Assembly: GCA_937974275.1 (NCBI GenBank)
Contig: CALJIF010000071.1
Location: 1 to 24,576, forward strand
Origin: an uncultured Flavobacteriales bacterium
Lineage (GTDB): Bacteria > Bacteroidota > Bacteroidia > Palsa-965
DNA: 24,576 bases
Direction: 5' to 3'
The notes below the pieces were generated by a model. It had not been told where the DNA came from. It saw only the letters and a list, made by a program, of their open reading frames with translations, and made no database searches. The translations under genes and the position numbers were made by a program. This document shows, one piece after another, positions 8,663-15,663 of the stretch. Position 1 is the stretch's first letter. Each line of letters starts with the position of its first letter.

Positions 8663-9865
8663 TTACAACAGTGCCAACGAAATCCCGATTCTTGGTGTAG
8701 GATACGTTGTTGCGTCAAACTGATGAAAGTCGCCCATTCCAAACAGGTCCTTCATAGTGTATACAGCAACCGGAGAAACAGCATCAAAGAAAAATGTAAA
8801 TACACCAACTTCCGGCATTCGAAAATCAACTCCTGCCAAAAGTCCGTGTCTTGGCGTGGTTCCATTGGCTTTTCCATACGCCTTCGTCTCATCCATGGAT
8901 ACATATTGCACATTCCAGACGTTAATTCCATATGCTATCCCAATCCATGGTTGGAGGTATTCTCTTTTAGTGTAGGTGTATTTAACTCCAAGTCTAATGC
9001 TGGTTGTGGTAGCCGTGTATTTCACACCAAGCGGAAATGGGACATGATAATAAGTGATGTCGTTGTAATTAAGCATATACTTCGTGCCTCCCTCTTCAAC
9101 CAGAACCTGTTTAAACGAATATCGGGTTAAGTCAACAAAAATGCTGAGGTCTTTGTAAGCTCGCTTTTGAATACCGCCTCCCATTCCCCAAGTTGAAATA
9201 TCATATTGCTTTGGATCTAAGCCCGAAATTCTCGTCGGTCCGATCCAGCTGGGTATGGGTTTTATAAAACGAACATACACAATCGCTTTATCATCCCTGA
9301 AATGTTTCTTCCCCTTAGAGGTGTCAGCAATAGTTGTTTGTGGCGTGGTCACAGTTTTAGTTGCCGAGTCGGATGGTGTGTACACAATTGGTGTACCTGC
9401 AGCACGTTGGTTGATCATGGTGACAATTGTTGTGTAACCATTTTTTTGTGCCACCTGCAACGGAGTTTCGCCTGCCGGATTTGGGGAATTATAATCGGCG
9501 CCGCGATCCAACAACATTTTAACCAAATAGGGTTGATTGTCCATTACAGCGCGATGTAACGGTTGCCAACCTGCAGAACTCTTTCTGTTCGGGTCGGCAC
9601 CATTATCCAGCAAGTAACGAACCAGCGCGGTGTCCTTTGCGTACACAGCCATGTACAATCTGGTAAATCCACCCTTTCGAGCATTAATATCTTCGCCTGC
9701 AGCCACACTCTTCTTGGCACCCTCCATAGTATGCACACTTAGTTTTTTTGTGTTTGTGCATCCGGTTGATAGTACCAATGATATCATTAGTACTAACATT
9801 GATACCACAAGCGTTGAAGTGCTTACAGGATTAGTTTTCTTTCTTAATATGTTCGAGTTGTGCAT
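8663..9865 (-). CDS. Ankyrin-repeat lipoprotein with C-terminal beta-barrel-like domain
   Basis: 400 residues. A lipoprotein signal ends LSTGC with Cys36 as the likely lipidation site. Residues about 44-155 hold three to four ankyrin repeats, with clear DNGADPN, GWQPLHRAVMDNQ, DRGADYN and GETPLQVAQKNGY motifs. A Thr/Ser/Pro-rich linker (about 158-190) leads to a roughly 200-residue beta-rich C-terminal domain with alternating aromatic residues (for example RLGVKYTYTKREYLQPWIG and PRHGLLAGVDFRMPEVGVF). This resembles outer-membrane porin-like barrels, although the last residue is Leu and not Phe. The combination suggests a periplasmic ankyrin module tethered to an outer-membrane barrel. No enzymatic motif is present. 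It lies 45 bases after the stop of a T9SS-secreted protein gene and is followed by a strong terminator. Confidence 0.85.
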   Translation of the reverse strand: MHNSNILRKKTNPVSTSTLVVSMLVLMISLVLSTGCTNTKKLSVHTMEGAKKSVAAGEDINARKGGFTRLYMAVYAKDTALVRYLLDNGADPNRKSSAGWQPLHRAVMDNQPYLVKMLLDRGADYNSPNPAGETPLQVAQKNGYTTIVTMINQRAAGTPIVYTPSDSATKTVTTPQTTIADTSKGKKHFRDDKAIVYVRFIKPIPSWIGPTRISGLDPKQYDISTWGMGGGIQKRAYKDLSIFVDLTRYSFKQVLVEEGGTKYMLNYNDITYYHVPFPLGVKYTATTTSIRLGVKYTYTKREYLQPWIGIAYGINVWNVQYVSMDETKAYGKANGTTPRHGLLAGVDFRMPEVGVFTFFFDAVSPVAVYTMKDLFGMGDFHQFDATTYPTPRIGISLALL

Positions 9866-9910
9866 GATAACTTTTATTGCGTTATAAATTTTAAGTAATC
9901 TCGAGGAGGC

Positions 9911-10810
9911 TTATTGAATAACCAAACGAGTCATTCCGCTGCGCAATCCATCTGTTATCTGAACATAATATATACCTGCAGGTAGTGAAGTAACATTGAT
10001 ACCTCCCGTACCAACTTGTCCGGCTAAAGTTTGTTGCCCTAGGGAATTGAAGATGATGTATCGTGAAGTGGCATCAACTCCGGAAATGTATACGAAATCG
10101 TTTGCAGGATTAGGATATAAAGAAAAACCAAGCACTCCATTCTGTTCATCAATGTTGGTTGGATAGATGAACTCCAACTTATCGATCTTTAATTCGTTTC
10201 CAATTAGGTTCGTATTAATCGGATCACCTGACAAGCAAATTCCTGTCATACTGGATGCCAAATCTACCATCACCGTGTCTGGCGTTGCCTGGCTGTTCCA
10301 CGTAATTTGTATTTCGGCATAGGTCCATGTATTCACAGCAGCACCGTAGATGAGAAATTGTCCTTCACCAACATTAGCTGAGTTGGCTTCAAATCGTACA
10401 TATACACGCGCGGTATCAACGTTGTTTCCGATTGCAGTTCCCGGAGAATATTTATAATAAAAGGAGAGTTTGTCCGGACGATAGGTAAAGGGAACGCCAT
10501 ACTGCGGACCACTCATGTTTGCTGCACCTAACGCGGCATAAGCCATGGTGTCAATAATAGGGAAGCCCATGGGCGTGAGATCAAAGTGTCCCGACTTCAA
10601 TTTAAGCGATGAACTTCCGTCGTATGCGTCGTTGTCTTGCAATGCACCGTGAGTTGGATAGTTAGTCGTAACACCATTGAGAGTAAACCAACCGGTTGGT
10701 TCGTTAAACGGTCCGCCGCCCCAATTTTCAAAACTGCCATTAGGTAATTGTTGGGCGAAAATTCCTGTGGAGATGATGGTTCCGGCAATAAGTGTGTGAA
10801 GGTTTTTCAT
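9911..10810 (-). CDS. T9SS type A sorting-domain protein with N-terminal PCMD-like domain
   Basis: 299 residues from ATG 10810. A signal peptide (MKNLHTLIAGTIISTGIFAQ) is followed by the sequence QLPNGSFENW and an approximately 200-residue beta-sandwich that resembles the PCMD/carbohydrate-binding-like domains of Bacteroidota surface proteins. The last 75 or so residues are a typical type A T9SS sorting domain, with FSLYPNPANDFVYISG, NSLGQQ, LPAGIYYVQITDG and a short basic end (TRLVIQ). It is therefore expected to cross the outer membrane by type IX secretion and to be released or surface-anchored. The start 33 bases inside the longest frame is used because it opens the signal peptide directly. 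The substrate is unknown. Confidence 0.88.
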   Translation of the reverse strand: MKNLHTLIAGTIISTGIFAQQLPNGSFENWGGGPFNEPTGWFTLNGVTTNYPTHGALQDNDAYDGSSSLKLKSGHFDLTPMGFPIIDTMAYAALGAANMSGPQYGVPFTYRPDKLSFYYKYSPGTAIGNNVDTARVYVRFEANSANVGEGQFLIYGAAVNTWTYAEIQITWNSQATPDTVMVDLASSMTGICLSGDPINTNLIGNELKIDKLEFIYPTNIDEQNGVLGFSLYPNPANDFVYISGVDATSRYIIFNSLGQQTLAGQVGTGGINVTSLPAGIYYVQITDGLRSGMTRLVIQ

Positions 10811-10920
10811 GTTGCAAGTTTTAATACAAAGAAAAACCACCACTCTTCATCTTGCCCTGATGTAGGTCAGATTTGAAACTGACTGTTGTCACACGAGATG
10901 AGACCGGGGCTGTATCAAAC

Positions 10921-10948
10921 AAAAAGCCCCGAGATTACTCTCGGGGCT
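10921..10948 (-). terminator. Intrinsic terminator after the 370-residue T9SS protein gene
   Basis: A perfect 10-bp GC-rich stem (10925-10934 with 10939-10948) with a 4-base loop; on the minus strand it runs into UUUUUGUUUG. It lies 26 bases beyond the stop codon at 10974. Confidence 0.93.
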
Positions 10949-10973
10949 CTTCGTAATGAAGTGCAATCAAATC

Positions 10974-12086
10974 TTAGTTGCGCACCATCTTCAAAGTTTC
11001 CACTTTGCCGTTGTGTACTACTTTAATAAAGTACACACCTGCAGCGAATGAAGAAACGTTGATATAATTGTTCAACGCAACTGTGTTGGTTTCGAAAACT
11101 ACTTTTCCTGTTACGTCAACAATTTGCATTTGCATTGCATCTGTGTTTTCACGACGAACGCGCACGTTGATCATATCTGAAGAAGGATTCGGAGATACAG
11201 AAAGGAAGTCAACAGGTAAAGTATTGTCCTGAATACCGGTGATTCCTGCGATGTCGTATGCAAATAAGTAGTTTGGAGAACCCTGTAGAACACCAATCAG
11301 ACTTAAAGCAGGAGTAGAAACAATATGACATCCGCCCGCAAGATCACCTGCAGTGCCCATGTCAGCAGTAACATCATGAATTGCTCCTGTTTGAATTCCG
11401 GTAGCGATGTTCACTTGAATTAAGTCTGCAGCATTGTTTGTTCCTGTTTGGTGGAAAGCCCACAAGTATGGTCCACCGGCATTGGTATTGTCGAAGCCCA
11501 ATCCGTAAGTTGCAGTTAAACCGTGTGTTCCGGCAGCAACTTGTGTGATCGGCGTTCCAACCATATCAATTAACGTGAAATCGGTAGCCCATGTCCCAAC
11601 CCAAAAACCACCGGCATTGCTGTTCGCCGTTGGATCGTATGTGCAGTAACGAATGTTTGGAACACCCGCAACATTGATGGTTGAGGTTAGCGTGCGTGTA
11701 GCAGGATTGATTTGATAAATTACTGCAGTATTCGCTCCTGCATAAATGCTTGTCCCGTCAGTTGTCATCGAACGAACTCCTGTAACACCGGGAATGGTGA
11801 AGCTGTTGTTTAATGTACCCAGCAAACTGAAACTCCAAATGGTATCACTGCCCCAGCGGGAAACCCAGAACTCTGTGCCGAATTGCACAACACCGGCATT
11901 ACCTGCACCTGCACCTGCTGCAGTAATATCGTAGCTAAACAATACTTGCCATGGTGCTGCGAGTGTCGGGTTGAAGTTTTGTTGACCAACGTTGGGGGCT
12001 GCTTCTGCAGTGTTGTTGGTTTGTTGCGCTTGTGCAGCAAAAGAAAATACTGCAACTGCGCTCAGTGTTAAGTAGATGTTTTTCAT
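10974..12086 (-). CDS. T9SS type A sorting-domain protein with beta-propeller-like repeats
   Basis: 370 residues. The signal peptide is about 1-20 (ends AAQA before Gln21). The central part (about 45-280) has repeated strand patterns such as FGTEFWVSRWGSDTIWSFS, GTSIYAGANTAVIYQINPAT and GGPYLWAFHQTG, which suggest a propeller of the kind that reports a value along successive blades. A type A T9SS sorting domain ends the protein (about 297-370), with FLSVSPNPSSDMINVRV, DVTGKVVFE, FAAGVYFIKV and the basic end KMVRN. It is a secreted or cell-surface protein of unknown ligand. It has its own strong terminator, and no enzymatic residues are recognisable. Confidence 0.88.
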   Translation of the reverse strand: MKNIYLTLSAVAVFSFAAQAQQTNNTAEAAPNVGQQNFNPTLAAPWQVLFSYDITAAGAGAGNAGVVQFGTEFWVSRWGSDTIWSFSLLGTLNNSFTIPGVTGVRSMTTDGTSIYAGANTAVIYQINPATRTLTSTINVAGVPNIRYCTYDPTANSNAGGFWVGTWATDFTLIDMVGTPITQVAAGTHGLTATYGLGFDNTNAGGPYLWAFHQTGTNNAADLIQVNIATGIQTGAIHDVTADMGTAGDLAGGCHIVSTPALSLIGVLQGSPNYLFAYDIAGITGIQDNTLPVDFLSVSPNPSSDMINVRVRRENTDAMQMQIVDVTGKVVFETNTVALNNYINVSSFAAGVYFIKVVHNGKVETLKMVRN

Positions 12087-12142
12087 TGAAATTTGGTTTA
12101 AGGTGAAACAATATTAGGGATATTTCTCCCACCACACAATGA

Positions 12143-13066
12143 TCACCACAGATATCCGAACAATTCCATCATCCAGGCAATGCCCAAATGAATGATAACT
12201 CCGCCCCAGATTGATTTGCTTTCAATAACCCAAACACTCAGAAGAATACCACCAAACAATGAACTTATCGCTTCTGCCGGCGGTTTACCTAAATGTGCGC
12301 AAACATAAAAGAGTGCTGCAGGAAGTATAATTTGTTTCCCGAGATATTTCGTGAATGCTAAAATCAGAAAACCGCGAAAGAAAAACTCCGTGGTAACAAA
12401 ATCAATGCCGTAACAAGATTCAAACAGTAACGTGTAAGCTGTTTGGTTTTCGGTGATTTGTGCTGCGCGAAGAACTTTTTCAGCGAGCGGATAAAATTTT
12501 TGAAACGATGGCTGAACTGCGGCTATCGCAACTACTGCAGAAAAAATCAGCAGTATGATCAGATAACCTTTGGGTTTAAGTTGTTTCGTGCTAAAACCAT
12601 ATAAGGGTTGTGTATTTCTATCCATAAAATACCAAAAGACGATAACCGGCAATCCTAACGTAAATACGCGGACGACATTATTGATGCATTTCATCCAGAA
12701 ACGAAATTCCGGAGTGGTGTTGAAGTCTTGCAGCCAATTTTGATGTTGGTAGAAATAAATGCGAAATGCGAAAGCACTAACGGCAAAGATTGCTGTGAGC
12801 CATAACCCGCGTTGATGAAATGGCTTTTTATCCTTAGAAAAAGGAATAAGCAAAAGCAAACTACCTATAAATGCGGCAGCATAAAAAAGCCAATTAATAA
12901 AGAACTGTAAATCGTTTTGATTGCCGCTTTTGCTTACTATCGCTGCAAACCGAAATTGTTCTTGCAAGTACACCAACATCAGGGTAATGACGAGCAGGAT
13001 AAGAAAGTAACGCTTGTTAAGATCCGTTTTGTAGTAGGTGTAGGCGCTTAACCACAATGCTCGCAT
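12143..13066 (-). CDS. CPBP-family intramembrane protease (CAAX/Abi type)
   Basis: 307 residues with about eight hydrophobic segments (near 20-35, 57-76, 88-106, 134-147, 167-184, 225-238, 247-258, 269-281). The conserved CPBP motifs sit in the C-terminal half: TEFFFRG with Glu227 and Arg231 (motif 1, normally EExxxR; the first Glu is Thr226 here), YVCAH with His258 (motif 2), and HLGIAW with His293 (motif 3). Family members are membrane glutamate-type proteases related to Rce1; some process CAAX proteins or bacteriocin precursors. The missing first Glu may weaken catalysis. It is a single gene, 56 bases from its downstream neighbour. A weaker -7-like sequence (TATGTTTA) lies shortly upstream of the ATG at 13066. 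The substrate is unknown. Confidence 0.82.
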   Translation of the reverse strand: MRALWLSAYTYYKTDLNKRYFLILLVITLMLVYLQEQFRFAAIVSKSGNQNDLQFFINWLFYAAAFIGSLLLLIPFSKDKKPFHQRGLWLTAIFAVSAFAFRIYFYQHQNWLQDFNTTPEFRFWMKCINNVVRVFTLGLPVIVFWYFMDRNTQPLYGFSTKQLKPKGYLIILLIFSAVVAIAAVQPSFQKFYPLAEKVLRAAQITENQTAYTLLFESCYGIDFVTTEFFFRGFLILAFTKYLGKQIILPAALFYVCAHLGKPPAEAISSLFGGILLSVWVIESKSIWGGVIIHLGIAWMMELFGYLW

Positions 13067-13092
13067 GCAGTAAACATAAGGATAAGTGTGTT

Positions 13093-13130
13093 AAAAAAAC
13101 AAAGGATCGCTTCCCCAAACGACCCTTTGT
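13093..13130 (-). terminator. Intrinsic terminator of the candidate small RNA
   Basis: An 11-bp stem (13099-13109 with 13120-13130), extendable by three pairs into the loop, runs into a stretch of seven U on the minus strand. The one non-Watson-Crick pair is G.U on the minus strand and A.C on the plus strand, so it works leftward. No protein gene on the minus strand ends here, which points to a small RNA. Confidence 0.8.
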
Positions 13131-13199
13131 ACTTGCAGATGTGTTGAACGGTATTCCGTCTAACTGACTGATCCCAAAACCCTCATGGACAGCACAGCG
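13093..13199 (-). ncRNA. Candidate structured small RNA of about 105 nt (unassigned)
   Basis: The gap between the CPBP gene and the AraC-type gene holds, on the minus strand, a -7 box (13203-13210), then about 105 bases, then a strong intrinsic terminator. The interior folds: an apical hairpin at 13143-13164 (eight pairs and one mismatch round an AAUA loop) is extended by CAG/CUG (13168-13170 with 13136-13138). A six-pair closing stem joins 13191-13196 to 13128-13133, leaving a large one-sided internal bubble on the 5' side. A long rod with a bubble is reminiscent of 6S-like RNAs such as the 6S-Flavo class, but I cannot confirm a match. A 62-codon frame in the same place has no protein-like features. 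Confidence 0.5.
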
Positions 13200-13202
13200 A
13201 TA

Positions 13203-13210
13203 CAAATGTA
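13203..13210 (-). promoter_or_regulatory. Bacteroidota -7 box (TACATTTG) before the candidate small RNA
   Basis: TACATTTG on the minus strand fits TAnnTTTG and is placed so that transcription would begin near 13199. No clear -33 element was found at the usual spacing. Confidence 0.4.
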
Positions 13211-13335
13211 GGAGCAGGTTGTGTTTTCCGGTAGCTGGATATTAGCAAAGGGTTTGCAAATAATGACCTGTTTTTGACCTCGACCCATGGGAAATGATTA
13301 AATATTGACTATTTATGTGTAATTTTTGATGGTTC

Positions 13336-14238
13336 ATGAAAACGCTGCCTTTTAAAATTCCTTTACCGTCCGAAACCTCTATCGTTGTTGAAGAGGAGAT
13401 TCAGCCGCATTTCTATACGTATCTACACCAGCATCAGGAAGTACAGATTACGTGGATTTTGAAGGGAGAAGGAACACTACTGGCAGGCAATTTTACCGGA
13501 AACTTTGGTTCTGGAGATATCTTTTGGTTTGGTCCGAATCAGCCGCATGTGTTTCGTTGCGATCCAATTTATTTTCAGAAGAAGAATTGGTTGAAGGCAC
13601 AATCGATATCGGTGTACTTCAATATCAATGAAGAGCAATCTGCTTTAATGGGTTTACCCGAATTGGAGCTGCTTAAAAAATTCTCACAGCGATCATCCAG
13701 AGGTTTTCGCATCGAACCGGACGACTATGTGGCCATCACGGAAGCGTTTCTGAAAATACGTGTTAAACACGGCATTGCACGACTTACTGCATTTTTGGAG
13801 CTAATAGATCAGGTGCTGAGCAATAGCAAACACATTCCTCTTTCTGATGAACCTGTCGGACATAATTTATCAGAAAAAGAAGGAACGCGCATGCATTCCA
13901 TTTACGATTTTACACTAAAAAACTTTCATAAAGACATTTCCGTAACCGAAGCCGCCGATATCGTACACATGACTCCTGAAGCATTTTGTCGCTTCTTCAA
14001 AAAACATACACGTAAAACATATGTGACGTTTTTAAATGAAGTTCGAGTGGATCATGCGTGTCGTCGCCTGAAAAATGCGGATGATAAATTGGTTAGCGAA
14101 ATTGCGTATTCCTGCGGCTTTGGAAACGTTTCCCACTTTAATCGTGTGTTCCGAAAAATCACCGGCAAAACGCCGCGTGAGTATCAGACACAAGCATTAG
14201 CACGTTTAAAGAAGGGAGAATTGCAGGAACGTTTATAA
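13336..14238 (+). CDS. AraC-family transcriptional regulator
   Basis: 300 residues. The N-terminal half is a cupin sensing domain with HQHQEVQITWILKGEGTLL and GSGDIFWFGPNQPHVF (about residues 31-75). The C-terminal 100 residues hold the two helix-turn-helix units of the AraC/XylS DNA-binding domain: VTEAADIVHMTPEAFCRFFK, then the strongly conserved VSEIAYSCGFGNVSHFNRVF and a KITGKTPREYQ tail. Regulators with this layout typically respond to a small ligand, often a sugar. The target is unknown. It is the only plus-strand gene in the right half of the window; its TAA abuts the TAA of the convergent kinase gene (14233-14238). An imperfect -7-like sequence (TAATTTTTG, 13320-13328) lies 7 bases before the ATG. 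Confidence 0.93.
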   Translation: MKTLPFKIPLPSETSIVVEEEIQPHFYTYLHQHQEVQITWILKGEGTLLAGNFTGNFGSGDIFWFGPNQPHVFRCDPIYFQKKNWLKAQSISVYFNINEEQSALMGLPELELLKKFSQRSSRGFRIEPDDYVAITEAFLKIRVKHGIARLTAFLELIDQVLSNSKHIPLSDEPVGHNLSEKEGTRMHSIYDFTLKNFHKDISVTEAADIVHMTPEAFCRFFKKHTRKTYVTFLNEVRVDHACRRLKNADDKLVSEIAYSCGFGNVSHFNRVFRKITGKTPREYQTQALARLKKGELQERL

Positions 14239-15654
14239 CGATTCAAAGCGCAAATTACTGACACCCACTTCACGATAGGAACTCATCATTCCGTTCCGAT
14301 CAAAACATATCTCGATACTTACCGTACAATATTGCGTGGCTTCTTTCGAGGGGCGATACACTTCCATGTCCATACTAAACGTTACCACGTGTTCATCGTT
14401 AATCTCCTGATGGAAAAACGATTCGGGGTTGATCGCATAAATGGCATTTTGAAAATCAGCGTGTATAGCTGCATCTTGAATTTCCTGAACTGACACATCA
14501 GATAACCCGATGAACTTGCGAACGGTTGGTTGATAGTAATTACTTGCGTCAAACATATTGTTCGACAGATCAGAATAATAATTGGTGATGATTTGTTCAT
14601 AGTCCGCATTAGACATGAAGCCAAGCTCACTTTCCGACATATCTACCAACTCGTACGCTTTCTCCTCTTTGAGTTGTGATTCTTTAACCACTAAAATCAC
14701 CACCACAGCAATAACCAATATCGCAGAGGGAATGATGATGGCCCACCAATTTGTTTTTTTCCCGGATGCAACCGGCTTCGTCTGTGGTTGTGGTGTAACT
14801 TTTTCTTTCGTTGTACCGGTATGCATACTTTGAGAAAGCGCATGTTGTAAGGCGTGTGCAAATTGATCGCAAGTTTGTATACGACGACTTACATCTTTGG
14901 CAGTTGCGGCCTCAATGACATATTCAATATGCAATGGAACAGCAGGATATACTTCCGATGCTCTGGGCAACGGCACACTCACAATCTTATTGAACACTTC
15001 AAACTCTGAGGTCATTCCATCGTACGGGCATTGCCCGGTAAGCATTTGATAAAATGTCACACCCAATGAATAAATATCGCTGCGTACATCCGCCGGTTCA
15101 CCTTTTACTTGCTCCGGACTCATGTAGTAGACCGTGCCCATCTGTGTTCCCGTGCGGGTGAGTTTCGCATTGCTGTCGTTGAGCAATTTGGCGATACCAA
15201 AATCCAGAATTTTAATTTGTCCTTCGTTCGTGATTAAAATGTTGGAAGGTTTAATGTCGCGATGAACAATGTTTTTACTGTGCGCAAAAGAAAAGGCGGA
15301 TAAAATTTGCAGCATCCACGCTGAGGCTTTTTCAAATGGTATCGGTCCTGATACTTTTCTTATATAATCATCCAGCGGTGTGCCATCAACGTATTCAAGA
15401 ATAAGATACAAGCCGTCACTATCCTCGTAATAATCGATAAGATTAACGATACCGGGATGTTGCAATTGCACTAAAAGCTCAGCTTCATTTTTGAAACGTA
15501 AACGTAATTGTTCGTTGCGCACCAAATGAGCATGCAACGATTTGATCGCTACTTTTCTAGGAAGATGCGTGTGTTCTGCCAACCATACCGAGCCCATTCC
15601 TCCTTCACCAATCAGTGAAAGAATACGGTACTGTAAAATCTGTTTGCCAACCAT
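14233..15654 (-). CDS. Membrane Ser/Thr protein kinase with extracytoplasmic C-terminal domain
   Basis: 473 residues. The Hanks-type (PknB-like) kinase domain covers about residues 9-275 and is complete: Gly-rich loop GEGGMGSVW (16-24), Lys38 in VAIK, HRDIKPSN (131-138) with catalytic Asp133, DFG (151-153), Thr-rich activation loop (LTRTGTQMGT), and SPE (179-181). A Pro/Thr/Lys linker leads to one membrane segment (about 303-323). About 150 residues then follow outside the inner membrane, with no recognisable domain and predicted mixed alpha/beta; this may be a sensor. It is the last gene of the phospho-signalling cluster, 9 bases after the TonB-tailed kinase, with which it shares a very similar kinase domain, so a duplication is likely. 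It has no PASTA repeats. Confidence 0.93.
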   Translation of the reverse strand: MVGKQILQYRILSLIGEGGMGSVWLAEHTHLPRKVAIKSLHAHLVRNEQLRLRFKNEAELLVQLQHPGIVNLIDYYEDSDGLYLILEYVDGTPLDDYIRKVSGPIPFEKASAWMLQILSAFSFAHSKNIVHRDIKPSNILITNEGQIKILDFGIAKLLNDSNAKLTRTGTQMGTVYYMSPEQVKGEPADVRSDIYSLGVTFYQMLTGQCPYDGMTSEFEVFNKIVSVPLPRASEVYPAVPLHIEYVIEAATAKDVSRRIQTCDQFAHALQHALSQSMHTGTTKEKVTPQPQTKPVASGKKTNWWAIIIPSAILVIAVVVILVVKESQLKEEKAYELVDMSESELGFMSNADYEQIITNYYSDLSNNMFDASNYYQPTVRKFIGLSDVSVQEIQDAAIHADFQNAIYAINPESFFHQEINDEHVVTFSMDMEVYRPSKEATQYCTVSIEICFDRNGMMSSYREVGVSNLRFESL

Positions 15655-15663
15655 GTTTCCTGT

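Noticed and set aside
8723..9130. Plus-strand frame of 135 codons
   Set aside because: It lies wholly antisense to the well-supported ankyrin/barrel gene, and its translation has no domain, signal or sensible composition.
13099..13130. The inverted repeat as a plus-strand terminator or CRISPR-like repeat
   Set aside because: A single copy; on the plus strand it would contain an A.C mismatch and no U-tract follows, so it acts on the minus strand only.
13120..13199. Small RNA as SRP (4.5S) RNA or a tRNA
   Set aside because: The conserved SRP tip with its GGAA-type loop and AGCAG side is not present, and no cloverleaf or CCA-type end can be folded.
13017..13205. Minus-strand frame of 62 codons across the gap before the CPBP gene
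   Set aside because: It overlaps the CPBP start, reads through the terminator stem and has no family features; a small RNA explains the region better.
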